Below are positions 1 through 11,137 of a DNA stretch of 64,000 nt, piece by piece. The notes beneath the pieces are model-generated. The model was given only the letters and a program-made list of their open reading frames with translations, searched no databases and was not told the DNA's origin. Source of the DNA: Sphaerolaimus hirsutus (lineage: Eukaryota; Nematoda; Chromadorea; Monhysterida; Sphaerolaimidae); the NCBI GenBank assembly GCA_964036195.1, contig OZ038450.1, positions 3,722,701-3,786,700 of the forward strand, read 5' to 3'. Every line of letters starts with the position of its first letter. Position 1 is the stretch's first letter. The translations under genes and the position numbers were made by a program.

Positions 1-680
1 TCTATTTTTATCCTCACTTTTGTTCCCAACCCGATTTTTGGCGCGTGAATTCTTTGTGTTTTTGTGTAGTTGATCGACGTATCCTGTAAGCTGACGCCGT
101 GAATAATTTTAGGTATGCCCGTTTTAAAATTCCGTGTGTCCGTAAAATCGTTTGTAAGCATGCTTCTCGTGGTATGTGGAAGTGTTGTCTGGACTTGGCT
201 TATGTTGTTGCGTATAAAAGCGTACCGTAATTTAGAGTAGGGGTCGATTCAGTCGAAATTGCTTCGGTTTCATTTTCTTGGAGTTTTTTCGAAGGTTTTG
301 TGCCGCTGGTTAGAAACTCGCTCTCAGTGTGTTCCCTGTGTTCTATCTGAATGTGTGAATTCTGAGTCTAAAAATCGCCTAAAATAAAATCTCTTCTAAA
401 AACTTCGGACCCCTTGGTGTAAATTAGACATTCAACTAATTGCTGGTGCGTTGATAAAAACGCCATTTGCTAAAAAAGCTAACTTAATTGACGTAGCGTA
501 CACCTGTGATATTCACTTCGGTGAATTCACCATTGTGCGTTGCGAATTCAATCGGTAGTCGCTTTTCCGTTGCCTTACTTTGTCGCTCATCCAACGAGTA
601 GGTGTGAGATCGGTAAAACTTGGCAGTTTGCCATAGTGGAATTTGGTTGAGTAAAAAGTAGCCGGTGAAAATTCATGACA
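1..680 (+). repeat. 5' LTR of element 1 (partial: end of U3, R, U5)
   Basis: It matches 20875-21554 with an offset of 20874 and ends in ATGACA immediately before the primer binding site. A TATA box lies at 213-219 and AATAAA at 383-388, which places transcription start near 245 and R between about 245 and 400. The start of U3 is cut off by the window edge. Confidence 0.93.
213..219 (+). promoter_or_regulatory. TATA box of LTR promoter
   Basis: TATAAAA is preserved in both LTRs (213-219 and 21087-21093). A TTCAGTCG initiator-like sequence lies about 35 nt downstream. Confidence 0.7.
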
Positions 681-682
681 AC

Positions 683-700
683 TGGTAGCAGCGAGTGGTT
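683..700 (+). other. Primer binding site of element 1
   Basis: Two bases after the LTR end, TGGTAGCAGCGAGTGG begins with TGG, the complement of a tRNA CCA end. The cognate tRNA was not identified. Element 2 has the same AC spacer followed by TGG. Confidence 0.7.
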
Positions 701-722
701 TGTTTAATATTCCCAGTGAGTT

Positions 723-1205
723 CAGGCGACTGATCACCGTTTGACAATCGCTGGTGAGAACAAACGAACCACCGCCCGGCTGGAGGAACGGAAGGCTACC
801 CGATCGACGCAACCGATAAGCACGGATATTTTTGTTTTGGGACGTGAAACTGACGAAATTATTAGTGGGCAAAAAAGGGAAAAGCGGAAAAGTAAGAAAA
901 AATCGAAATCGGTTCAGTTCAGTACGGACGCGCACTGTTCTGAACCGGGAACCGCTGAGTTGAGTGACAAACCTAACGACTTTGACGTCAACTGCTGGGT
1001 GGACGCGGAAGGACCGGTCCCTGAAAGAGGTGCGGAGGAGTCATTCCCGACCTTTGAGCAAGGCAAGCCAAGTGCGGGTGCGGAGGTGCCATTCCCGACC
1101 GCAGGGCAAAGTAAGTTAGGGCACCGAAGCGCGAGTGCCGGGTACCGAAGCGCGAGTACCCAGTCGTCGAGTGAGTGTGTGCTTTTCCGGTATTCTACTT
1201 TGAGT
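723..1205 (+). other. ATG-less open extension upstream of gag
   Basis: The gag frame is open for 161 codons upstream of the first in-frame ATG at 1206 and contains no ATG. The translation is protein-like, with a Lys/Arg-rich stretch near 880-915 and charged linkers. It also holds a short direct repeat (GTACCGAAGCGCGAGT, around 1140-1160). It could be read from a non-AUG start, or joined to a short upstream exon through the AG acceptors near 716-725, or it may be leader sequence kept open by chance. Confidence 0.4.
1183..1203 (+). promoter_or_regulatory. CCGGT box upstream of gag ATG
   Basis: TTTTCCGGTATTCTACTTT lies 19 nt (first C of CCGG to A of ATG) before the gag ATG at 1206. The same block, with two mismatches in 21, lies before the helicase ATG at 8474 and 14048. 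Shorter relatives precede ATGs at 19184 and 20567. Its function is unknown; candidates are an internal initiator, a ribosome-entry signal or a splice-related signal. Confidence 0.55.
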
Positions 1206-4200
1206 ATGGCGCATGCGAGCGGTAGTGGTGTGAACACGGGTCCCGATGTGGTGCAATTGTTGATTCAAGCGAAAAATTTGACTTTGAATCAAATTAATTT
1301 GTCGATAGTGGGGAATTCGGTTCAGGGGTCAGAATGGAACCTTAGTCAGGTTGTGACTCAAACGGTGAGTATTGCCGCTTATTTGTATAATCAACGACCC
1401 ATGAGTTCTTTGGAAAATGGGAACATGAGTGATAATGACGAAAAATTAGTGTCATTAGTAAAGTTAGGTGTTGACTGCTATAATTTGCGAAATGATGTGA
1501 GTCAAATTGTGGACGCGATTAATGCATTTGCCGAGTATATTCATTTAGAAAAGCCTGACATGCAAGCGATTAATTCCATAATTAGCGCTGTTTCTAATTC
1601 GGGAGGGTGCTCTACCGCTACCACACCACCTATACCTGCCGTGAGTATGATTGCTACTAGTAGGGAGGGTTATGCTGCTGCCATGACCGCGCTTACTGGA
1701 CAGGTGATACCATTTAAGGGGCGCGCTGATGATAAATTTGCTGATTGGCGTAAAAATTGGGACGCAGTTTGTGAGGCGTTGCAAATTCCGACGGATGAGC
1801 GAAAATCGCTGCTTCCGGTTTATTTGCGTGACAGCGCGCGTTCGATTTACATGTCGCATAAGAGTGAATTGATCAATTTGGATTATGAGGAGTTCATGGA
1901 TGCTTTGGAACGTTATTATACCAACCCCATTTCAGAGCATCATGCGCAAAGGGAAGTAATTAGTAGTGAGCAGGGCGAAGATGAAGATGTGTTAAATTGG
2001 TCAGTGCGGCTGGAGAAGATTATAAAACGCGCTTTTCCGAAACTTTCAAAACTTGAACGCGAAAAGATGGCAGTGGCGAAATTTGTTAGTGGATTGTATC
2101 CTGACATTCGTAGGAATGTATCTATTACTGCTGGGGCTAAGTTTCAAGACGTAGTCAATAATGCGCGCACGCAAGAAAGTTTTCTGGAAATTGATAAGGA
2201 CAAAGTGGGTGGTAAGAAAAAGTCAAAATCCAACGCTGAATTAGTTTCAGAAGCCACCAATTCGGTAATCGAGCGAATTTTTGCTTTAGGGGGTGCGGGA
2301 GCTTTCGGAAATTCCCCGCCCGTTCCGGCGGCGGCGGAAAATCCAAAGTTTGAGGAACAGCGAGTGAAATTGGAAGAACTTTCTAGGCAATTAGAGGATA
2401 AGGATAAGCGTTTAGTTGACTTGGAAAAGCAATTGATAGGTAACAATGCTGCGAAACCAGTTTCCAAATTTAGGCCGCGTAAATTTGATGAGGGCTGTTA
2501 TGAATGTGGGGCAGATGATCACTTTCGCTCTGATTGTCCTAAATTGACAGAAGAGGAAAGAGCGCGCTTTAGAAATTTTCGGCGCGGGCCGTCGCAGCGA
2601 CCAATGAATAACTTTAGAGGTCCAGCGAACATGATGCGCTCTGCACAGCAACCTGTATATCCCATGCAAGCGGCGCCTTACCTGTATTATCCCCCTCCCG
2701 CGCAAGTGTCAACTACTAGTTGGTCTCCAGTGCAACAAGTTCAATCATCGCAAATGGCCATTGCGGCCCCTCCGTCAACTGAATTGACTGCGTTAAATCC
2801 GACGCGCGTGTCTGCGAACTCAGTGAATCATGCACGCAGCGTGCAAGAAAGTAAGGAATATGTGCGCATGATTAGGGTTTTACCAGGTCTTGAGAGTTCG
2901 GATGAGGAAGCAGAGGATCCATGCAATCCGCCTGAAATAACGCCGCAAGAACATCAATTCATGCTCGAAAGAGAGGCTTGGATTATGCCTTGGGTTTATG
3001 CGCGTTCGTTAGATAGCATGATATTTCGAACTAAGTGGTGGGCTCAATTGCAACACATGGGTTTGCAGGGGTTAAATATTAGCGGGTTTTGTGAGCATGC
3101 TGATGAGCATCCGCATGACGACCCTGAGGACACGTTGACGTATGTTAAGTTAGCAGCGCTGTTAGAATTGACCATGCATACGTTTAGGTGTGAACCGCCG
3201 GACATTAGTTTGTCGCGAACGTCATCTGACTCTGAGCTGTATGTGTTGTCTGATTATTGTGAAGCGAGCGTGCCAACTTTGTACCGAACGTGGTCGGAAC
3301 CGAGTATGTTGCCCAGTGTGTTGAACCGTGTGTTTTTCCTGTGCTGTCTATTTACGTTTTTTGCAAGTGCTGACGCCCTGGGTGTTCCAAGTGGTGGCGT
3401 TGTTAAGAAAAAAGGAGTGTCAGATGAGTGGATTTTGACCGTGCGAAATTTTCTTGAGGGATTTATCGCTGGAATGTGCACTTCTGTGTTTTTGAGGTAT
3501 ATTCTGCCAGCTTTGTGTGAACTGGTGTTGTATTTAGTGTGCGCAGTGTGTGATTGGATAAAATTGAGAGTGTTGCGGTTTCAATTAAATCGCATGCAAG
3601 CGATAGAAAATAGGCGCAATCCTGCAAGGGGTGCGACCCCCGTGACACCGCCGCAAAAGTTAAATCCAGTTAGCGTTGACAGTTCAGGGTATAGCGCTGA
3701 TGTTGAAGAAACGCCAGTGAGTAGATTTAAGCGTTTGCCGCCGCTGCGCGTTCCTAAAGGTTCTGCCGTCATGGAAAAGGTGAATGTAGTCACGCTGACC
3801 AGTGAAGAAATTGCGAACATCAAAAGTATTACGGCTAAGCGTAAAGAACTCGTGCCAATTTACTATAGTCCGTCGATTACGGTAGAAATTGAGGGGAATG
3901 AATACAAAAGGTGTCTGTTGGACACAGGTGCGATGAGGTCATTGTGCAGCCCGCTGGTGTTGGCTAGGCATCGAAATAATTGCATAGCGTTTGATGAAGT
4001 CACGCCTGTGGGGGGATTGCAAAGCGCGTCTCAATGCAAATTGCAAATTGAGGGTCAGTTGGAACTTCAAGTGATGATTACTGGGAAAGCGTTTTCTATT
4101 GTGTTTCAGGTGATTAGCGGTTTGTCGGACGATATTTTATTGGGCGCTGATGTGTTGAGGCATATGGTTATTGATATGCCTGCGCGTGAGTTGCGAATTG

Positions 4201-5132
4201 AGAGTGGTGATGCGCGTAAAAAGTTGATCGTGCCTTTTGACAACCCGCCGCCTGTAGTGCAAGAACGGCATGTTTATGCAGTTGTGACTGAACCGACTGA
4301 AATTAAGCCGCGGCATGAAACGATAATTAGTGCAAAGTTATCTGAACCAATTGATGAATTGACGTTTGCGATTGAGCCTTTGAATGAATTTCATGTGAAA
4401 ACGGGTGTGTTTGCAGCTAATGCTGTTTATGAAAGCGCGAGTGAATTGTTTCCGGTGAGGTGTGTTAATGTGACTGAAGTGCCAGTAAAGTTGCAGGTGG
4501 GCCAGAAAATTGCCATCGTAGAGCCAGTGGAGTGTGTTTTACAAGTGCGTCGAGGTGATCCGCCTGCTGAGTGGGTGCGAGAATGCCGCGAGCGTGATAT
4601 GAGTTTTACCGATACTATACTTAAAACTAGTGAGGAAAAAGTACCAACGGAGGGCACTGTACCTTCAAAAGCGGCGAATACAACTATGAAAGTGGGTTGT
4701 GCTGATGGGAGGGAAATGGATTTTGAGGTACCGGTTGAATTGGACGAAATTAAGCGCCAGCAATTAAAAGAGTTGATTTTGACTCATCAGGATGCTTTCG
4801 CCAGGGATAAGTATGATTTGGGATACAGTGAATTGGTTGATTATCGACTTCAATTGACTAGTAAAATTCCGGTCGCGTGTCGAATGTATAGATTGAGTTT
4901 GGATGACCAGCAGTACTTAGAAAAGCATTTAAGTTGTTTGCTTGAGCATGATGTCATTGAACACAGTACGAGTCCGTACTGTGCGCCGACATTAGTTGTT
5001 ACTAAGCCGGATGGTGCCAAGCGCATGGTGATAGATTATCGACGATTAAATGCAGTAGTTCACGCTCCCCAATTTCCGCTGCCCAGATTAGACGATACAA
5101 TAGAGTCATTGCACAGTTGCAAATATTTTTAG
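1206..5132 (+). CDS. Gag-Pol polyprotein, first part (gag, protease, N-terminal RT), element 1
   Basis: From the first in-frame ATG the frame runs 1308 codons. In order it holds a gag/capsid region, a charged coiled coil (about 2345-2435), and a CCHC zinc knuckle (2496-2537, C-x2-C-x4-H-x4-C). Next comes a hydrophobic block with a signal-like segment (about 3310-3375) and a membrane-type segment (about 3450-3565). An aspartic protease follows with DTG at 3921-3929 and an ILLGAD strand near 4135. The N-terminal half of RT ends the frame. The frame stops at a UAG (5130-5132) after a run of five T, inside RT between the fingers and motif A. Continuation lies one frame away, so the polyprotein is broken unless the ribosome shifts. 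The hydrophobic block between nucleocapsid and protease is unusual and also seen in element 2. Confidence 0.85.
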   Translation: MAHASGSGVNTGPDVVQLLIQAKNLTLNQINLSIVGNSVQGSEWNLSQVVTQTVSIAAYLYNQRPMSSLENGNMSDNDEKLVSLVKLGVDCYNLRNDVSQIVDAINAFAEYIHLEKPDMQAINSIISAVSNSGGCSTATTPPIPAVSMIATSREGYAAAMTALTGQVIPFKGRADDKFADWRKNWDAVCEALQIPTDERKSLLPVYLRDSARSIYMSHKSELINLDYEEFMDALERYYTNPISEHHAQREVISSEQGEDEDVLNWSVRLEKIIKRAFPKLSKLEREKMAVAKFVSGLYPDIRRNVSITAGAKFQDVVNNARTQESFLEIDKDKVGGKKKSKSNAELVSEATNSVIERIFALGGAGAFGNSPPVPAAAENPKFEEQRVKLEELSRQLEDKDKRLVDLEKQLIGNNAAKPVSKFRPRKFDEGCYECGADDHFRSDCPKLTEEERARFRNFRRGPSQRPMNNFRGPANMMRSAQQPVYPMQAAPYLYYPPPAQVSTTSWSPVQQVQSSQMAIAAPPSTELTALNPTRVSANSVNHARSVQESKEYVRMIRVLPGLESSDEEAEDPCNPPEITPQEHQFMLEREAWIMPWVYARSLDSMIFRTKWWAQLQHMGLQGLNISGFCEHADEHPHDDPEDTLTYVKLAALLELTMHTFRCEPPDISLSRTSSDSELYVLSDYCEASVPTLYRTWSEPSMLPSVLNRVFFLCCLFTFFASADALGVPSGGVVKKKGVSDEWILTVRNFLEGFIAGMCTSVFLRYILPALCELVLYLVCAVCDWIKLRVLRFQLNRMQAIENRRNPARGATPVTPPQKLNPVSVDSSGYSADVEETPVSRFKRLPPLRVPKGSAVMEKVNVVTLTSEEIANIKSITAKRKELVPIYYSPSITVEIEGNEYKRCLLDTGAMRSLCSPLVLARHRNNCIAFDEVTPVGGLQSASQCKLQIEGQLELQVMITGKAFSIVFQVISGLSDDILLGADVLRHMVIDMPARELRIESGDARKKLIVPFDNPPPVVQERHVYAVVTEPTEIKPRHETIISAKLSEPIDELTFAIEPLNEFHVKTGVFAANAVYESASELFPVRCVNVTEVPVKLQVGQKIAIVEPVECVLQVRRGDPPAEWVRECRERDMSFTDTILKTSEEKVPTEGTVPSKAANTTMKVGCADGREMDFEVPVELDEIKRQQLKELILTHQDAFARDKYDLGYSELVDYRLQLTSKIPVACRMYRLSLDDQQYLEKHLSCLLEHDVIEHSTSPYCAPTLVVTKPDGAKRMVIDYRRLNAVVHAPQFPLPRLDDTIESLHSCKYF

Positions 5133-7935
5133 CAGTGTCAATATCAATCAAGCGTTTTACAACATTGCGCTGCATCCGGATGATAGACATATTACGTCGT
5201 TTCGTAATTGTTTTGGTCAATTTCAGATGAAACGCTTGCCGATGGGATTAAAGTGTTCCCCGGCTTTAGCGCAGCGCTGTTTTGAAGTTACAATGGCTGG
5301 ATTATTGCATCGAAATGTGTTGGTATATATAGATGATTTGCTCATTTACAGTAGGTCATGGGAAGATCATTTGAGTGATATAAGTCAGGTTTTGTCGCGT
5401 TTGATAAGTAGCAGTTTTAAAATACATCCAAAAAAGTGTTTTTTCGCGCGCACAACTGCTGTTAAATTCCTGGGTTATATGGTAGGGCGTGAAGGGATTT
5501 GTATACCGGATGACAAGCGAAAGTATTTGAGTGATTGGCCGCTACCTGTATGTGTGCGTGAACTTAAAGCGTTCCTAGGCGCTGTTGGGTTTTTCCGGAG
5601 GTTAATTCATAAATGTGCTGAATATGCCGCTCCCTTGTCTAATTTAACTCGAACAAAAACTGAATTAGGAACTGAAAAGTATAGCGGAAGTACTCCCGTA
5701 GATTTAAATGCGAACCCCGCCGCTTTGGAAGCTTTTAATAAGTTGAAAGTGATGGTGGCTGAGAGTCCCTGTATACAGTATCCTGATCCCAGTAAACCGT
5801 TCATAATTATTACCGATGCTTCTAAAGTTGCATTAGCTGGCATTTTAGTACAGCGCGCTGAACCTGCCGCCGCTTTGCATGCGTGTTCATTTTATAGTCG
5901 AAAACTTTCTGAAGCGCAATCCCGATGGCCTGCAATTACGCAAGAAGCATGTGCTATTTTTGAGAGCATACGCAATTGGCATTGTTATTTAGCGGGCCGG
6001 CCGTTTGAAGTTTGGACTGATGCGAAAAGTATTTCATGGGTAAAAAATCCAAATTTGGAAACCCATCCCCATACGGGTTTGCACCGATTTGCGCTTGCTA
6101 TTCAATCATATCAAGTTACTTTTAAGCATTTGCGTGGGAAAAGTAACGAATTGGCTGATGCTTTGTTGCGCCGGCGTGATGCACCCGTTGAATTTGATGA
6201 GCGTGTTAATTTGGACGAAGCGTTTGAAGAATATGCGTTTGATATACCTGTTGATGAATTGGCGAGAATTTTGACTGAGGAAGTGGCGTTGTTAACATCT
6301 GAGGAACATTTGGCATGTCAAGCGGTAGCTAAGGCCATGGCGCGATTGGCTGCTGCTCAAAATTGGCTGAAACATGCGAAAATGAAGTCTTTGGAACCGT
6401 CAGTTACGGTAGCTGCTGAACCGCCAGTGGCAAGCGTTGCTACTGTGCGGGTGCCGCATCCAATGACAATGCGTGTGCGAAGTAAAACGAAGGCGGAGTC
6501 CACTTCTGAAAGTGCTTTGAAATCGCCGCCCAAAAGTGACGATGCGTCTAAATTAATGGCTGGTGGCCGCCGTTCTGTTCAATTAATTAAGAAACCGGAA
6601 AAACTTGATGCTTTACCTCCTCCCATTACTCCAATTGAAGAGTTGTCGCGTTTGCAAAAAGAAGAACCGTATATAATTACAATTCGTCGCATGTGTGAGG
6701 AATCTACTTTGCGTAGGGCCCCACCGTTTTTCATTGATCAATTTGATGTGGTTAGGCGTGATGCAGACCCGTCAATATTAGTGGGTGAAAGGAAATACGA
6801 CCCTGCGTGCATTCCCCAGTCACTAGTTGTCACTGTGTTAGAATTGGCTCATAATCATCCCACTGCTGGACATTTAGGTGTGATGAAAACGTTTGAAAGA
6901 TTGCGCGAATTTGCTTGGTTTACAAATATGCGTCCAGAATGTGCTAGATGGGTTTCTACTTGCCCTTCGTGCAACGCGAAGAAAGGATTGCGCCGCTCGA
7001 TGAAAACTCAAATTCAGAGCCGGAAAATCGCTAAGTTTCCTGGTGATTTTATTGCGATTGATGCAGTAGGGCCATTGCCAATTACCGAAAAAAGGAATGT
7101 GCATGTATTGGTATTTGTGGATCAATGTACGCGTTTTGGTTTAGCAGTGCCCGTTCCTAATTTGAAACAAGATACTGTGGCTATTGCGTTTTTGCAACAT
7201 GTGTTACCGATTTTTGGTGTGCCCGCTGTAATCTTATCCGACAATGCACCAAGCTTCATTGGCGGCATTTTTGCGGAATTGCTGCGTTATCTAAATACAG
7301 TGCAGCATAAGTGTTTCAATTATATGCCAAAGGGGAATGGTTTGGTTGAGCATAGGAATGGCGTCTTAATGGAAATAATTTCACATTATGTGAATGGCTC
7401 GCATTCGGATTGGGACAAACACTTAGGCGCCGCTGTCTATGCGTATAATACGTCTATGCACCCCTCTATGAAAGTGACGCCATATGCGTTGCTATTTGGA
7501 TCAAATTCTCCGTCACTTTGGGAGCGTATGATCGAGCCGACGGGAAATGGCACCGATAAGACCGATAAGCCGATGGCGTACAGTCCTTTTGTGTCAAATT
7601 TAGACGCGCGACTTTCGGACGTCCGCACGGCCGCGCATTCGGCTTTACAGCGCGCGCAAGAAAAAGAGTGTTTTTATGCAAATCGCAGTGCGCGTCGCTT
7701 GAATTTGAAGCCCGGTCAATCAGTTCGTGTTTATTCGCCCCGAATTCTTCGAAAGTTAGGCCGCGTTAAGAAATTCACGCATCATTATATTGGCCCGTAT
7801 GAATGTTTAGATTATGTGCATCCCATTGTGACCGTGTTTAATAGGTTGTCTAAGAAAACTTATACCGTTCATGCTGATCGCGTTAAACTGACAAATGAGC
7901 CAGTTAATCCCACTTATTCGCAGATTTTCGGTTAA
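5133..7935 (+). pseudogene. Pol continuation (RT palm, RNase H, integrase), frameshifted, element 1
   Basis: The +1 frame continues RT without an ATG of its own at the join; the first is at 5227. Motif A, just after the frame change (about 5136-5165), reads VNINQAF, with Asn where the catalytic Asp belongs. The YIDD motif is intact near 5326-5337. RNase H (about 5800-6180) shows its acidic residues. Integrase follows, with an HHCC finger (about 6850-6980), the core D, D and E (about 7060-7350), and a GPY motif near 7790 typical of Ty3/gypsy. Both the frame break and the Asp loss predict no RT activity from this copy, while integrase and RNase H look intact. Confidence 0.85.
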
Positions 7936-8473
7936 AAACCCTGAGATTTTCCGCTCTTCAACCTAAAGTGCTTCAAGTTAATTATTCCGTTCAAAAATTC
8001 AATTAAAATTTATTTTCATTTTTATTTGGATTACTCGCGTTTAATTCTGACCGTCAATTCGTGGTGAGTTCGGGGTTGCAAATTTGGTATTTTTGATTGT
8101 GTGCAAGGTAATTTTGAGGTAAAAAGTTGTTTTTTATGTAAAAGGTAAAGGTAAAGCGCGAAAATTTTATCGGTGTTATTAATTGTTCGTTTCTAATTAT
8201 CGCCGCAAGTTTAATTCGTTAGTTGTTCATACCATCGCATTTATTTTGTTCTAAATTTGTTCTTTAATTTCATTCTCATTTTCACCCATTTCGCAACAAA
8301 ATAAAAATTATTTTTGGCGCAATACGTTCAACGTAGTGCGTTGAAAATAATTCGCAACTTTTCGATTAGGGTGTCGCTCAGACCTTCGTGCATTTCGGTG
8401 CCGACATTCTGGGTGGCGCATTTTAAGTAGCAATAAGTTGTGTTTTCCGGTGCTCTACTTTGAAGTGTGAAAT
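7936..8473 (+). other. Spacer between pol and helicase ORF, copy A
   Basis: A 538-bp AT-rich stretch with no ORF. It contains a short direct repeat (AAAGGTAAAGGTAAAG near 8141-8156) and an imperfect hairpin (GCGCAATACGTTCAACG...CGTAGTGCGTTG near 8318-8343). It ends in the CCGGT box. Confidence 0.6.
8443..8463 (+). promoter_or_regulatory. CCGGT box upstream of helicase ATG, copy A
   Basis: TTTTCCGGTGCTCTACTTT matches the box before gag at 19 of 21 positions. It lies 27 nt (from CCGG) upstream of the helicase ATG at 8474. It may allow separate expression of the downstream ORF. Confidence 0.55.
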
Positions 8474-11131
8474 ATGACTAGTTCGGGTGGCGTACCTATG
8501 GGTGGGTATGGAGCGAGTTCCAGTTCGTACCGTGGCGGGCGCATAGCCAAAGCGCCGCTCAAGTCGTGGACTTCTCATGGAAAACAGGGCGGTGACACTA
8601 TTCCGCCGCTGCCCTACAATCCTCCTCGAAACGCCCGATCGATTTGTCCTGAATTTGTCATCAACCAAAAGTTGTCGGGAATAGTGGATCGAGTTCACGT
8701 CGGTAACGAGCAGCGTCCTACCAGTTATCAATGCCACATTCGTTTCGACGGCGATGCGCAGGCACTTTTGGAAAGTTATCCGGAGTGGTCGGAAGCGGAA
8801 ACGGCTTATCCATTTTTCACCTATTCGGTCAACAAAGCGGAGCGCGCTCGTGAGCGGTCGGTGCAGAAAATTTTGAGGGAATATCGCGAGGCTAACGAAG
8901 CCTACGACATGTTTTTGCCGCTTGTCCGCCACGGCATGCATTTTGTCGCGACTGGTATCAGTAGGGTTAGCGCCAATCCAAAATATTGGGAATTGCGAGG
9001 CGTCACCATTATGAAAAATGACGCTCAAATGCCATTGTTTTTGGGCCGCCCTGTTGTCATTGTTTCGCAAGGACAGGTTGACCTCTCCGTCGATGAGCCA
9101 GCGTCGGAAAATTCACAGAGAGGACAGGAAAATCGCGAAGGATATCATCCTTATCCGGCCAAGTGGAGATATTTGCGTTTGAGGGCAGCGTTCACCCCTT
9201 CGCGGTACATTAGTGCACCCCCCTTCAAAGGCGCCGACGAGCGGGATCCGGGCCCTGAAAAGTTGATTTTTGCGCACAGCGAAAATGTCATGGAAAGTGA
9301 CATACACCCGCACGCCGGACAATTAGGTGTGGCGCATGTAGAATATCACGCTTTTGATGACGCCGGCAAAGTCAACAACTTTTATTGGGGTCATGCGTAT
9401 GGCGTGCGTATTTTTTCGGCGCGGCAAATTGAGGCTGGTATGGAGTGGAAGGGTGAAATGAATAGAAATTACCTCACCTCTCAGCTGCAGCTCCGTTCCA
9501 TCTTTTTGGCCGCTGCTAACGTGTGTCACGAAGCGCATTTGCGATACACTGCGACTAGGGCGAAAGCGGTGCGCGCGCAGGTGACTTGGCAAAATGGGCC
9601 GCGGGGATTAATTGCGATAATTAGGTGGGAGCGCGTGCATTTGAATCCAGCTGCTGCGATGCGCGACACGGCCGAGTGGCACAGGAATAAGGCGCAGGGC
9701 TACATGTTGAATTTTACTTCGCCCATGTCGTCGCTACAAATCGTCGAAGCTGATCCCCGGGGGGAAGAGCGTGCTCTGACTGGCCGCCCGCAAATAAATT
9801 TACGCACGGTCAGCGCCGACATCACTGCCGAGGCGGTGCAGCTGGTCGCCAAACCGGATGTGTTGGTGCCGCAGGCGCTGTCGCCGCATTTGCTGCCCAA
9901 TTGCGATTACATGGTGCGCGGTTCCGCTTTGTCGCCTAGCTACAATGGCCGCATGGAAATTTTGGAGCGGTTGTGCATAATGGGGCCTAGTGGTTACCGG
10001 CCAACCGAGAGCAACACCGGAATGCTCGCTGTGGAAGACCAGGTCAAAATGGCGGTAGTGCTGCACAAGCAGTTGAACCAAGTTGACACTGATTGGCAGC
10101 GCACGCTCGAAAAAATTGAGTCTGACGGGTTGTATGCCGAGGTGCGCAGAGGCACATGCGAAGATTTATTGCAAGCGCATCAGGGTGATTTTCGGCCGCA
10201 GGAGGGGCAGGGGCGTGTGATTGCGTCAGTTATCAAGTCTGTGTGAAAAACTGCGCCGCTATTGTTGATGTGTGATTCACCGTTCGGTTCCGGTAAAACG
10301 ACTGTGCAAAGTCAGTGTGCGTACGCGGTTGCGTTCAAATTTACTGAGAAAAATGACCCGCCGAACCCGCTGAAGAGGGAGTTGCCCTCTGATGCAAACA
10401 AAAATGCGCTTTACCACTCCACAATGATTACTTGCAGTGTGAATTTGGCCGCTGATGAGTCTGCTAGACGATCGTTGCAAAGTTTGGCGGACATCGGTCT
10501 GCCTACTTTGGAAAGGGTCGTGGAAGTTTTGCTGCGCAGTAGGGAGACGTGGACTGCGATGGATAACAAACCGAATTTCGAAACACCTGGCTATGCGCGT
10601 TTTTGTCAGGTGCGCGCTGCTTTCGCGATTCGCGTGCTGAGTCCATTGTTGGAAGTTGACGATCGCTACGTCAATATGACGCTCCAGCAATTGCCGCTGC
10701 TGAATTTGATCGCGCAAAACATGCCCATACATGTGATTCGATTGAATGACCACTGGCTAACTGCTTATGAACGCTTTACCGCTCAACGCCATATTTGTGA
10801 CACTTTGAACGAGATCATCGCGAACAATCAGCACCCCGCCGACATTTTCGAAGCCATTCGGTCGCAGTTGCCTTTGGTTCGTTTGTCCATCGACGAAGAC
10901 GACGAGGATGATTTGGTGCCACTGGACGATGGTCAAGAGGAAGGCGTGCAGGCGTGGGGGGCCGCGGCTGGCTTTGTCGATGACAACCAGGTGTGGGGCA
11001 AAATTTACAAGCGCGAAATGCGACGCCTCGTTAGGGTGGCTACTAGGTTGCATAAGGTGGTGTTGAATGTGCTGCAGCCAGGCCAAGTCCATGTGACCTT
11101 GGATTCATCGCGCGATAAGCGACTGCGATAA
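8474..11131 (+). pseudogene. Helicase cargo gene, truncated copy A
   Basis: Codons 1-590 (8474-10246) form an N-terminal region I cannot assign, beginning with a Ser/Gly-rich tail. An in-frame UGA (10244-10246) follows, then the same frame resumes with Walker A (GSGKT near 10285). The copy is cut at 11126 by the duplication junction and ends at a stop in the junction filler (11129-11131). Motifs II to VI are missing, so this copy cannot make a helicase. Confidence 0.85.
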
Positions 11132-11137
11132 GCGAAG

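Larger units (their letters stand above)
5564..11126 (+). repeat. Internal tandem duplication, copy A
   Basis: This segment matches 11138-16700 at a constant offset of 5574 with only about six differences noticed. Examples are the integrase H/R and A/V changes near 7350-7445, an intergenic A/G, and D/N in the helicase at 10892. It runs from the RT thumb through integrase and the helicase to just before helicase motif II. The join to copy B holds 11 extra bases (11127-11137), of which GATAAGCGA repeats bases immediately upstream. Confidence 0.95.

Noticed and set aside
513-935. Minus-strand ORF over the LTR and leader
   Set aside because: It overlaps LTR control sequence and the primer binding site and is a shadow of the open sense frame.
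5125-5135. Programmed +1 frameshift in pol
   Set aside because: UUU UAG on a T run could slip, but it lies inside RT beside a lost catalytic Asp, so damage is the simpler reading.
8423-9070. 215-codon minus-strand ORF opposite the helicase N-terminus (also 13997-14644)
   Set aside because: Lies fully opposite a sense frame with better coding character; Arg/Ser-rich composition fits a shadow.
11127-11137. Duplication as a plain assembly error
   Set aside because: The copies differ at several bases and the join has templated filler, which a simple assembly collapse or repeat would not create; a chimera of two elements is still possible.
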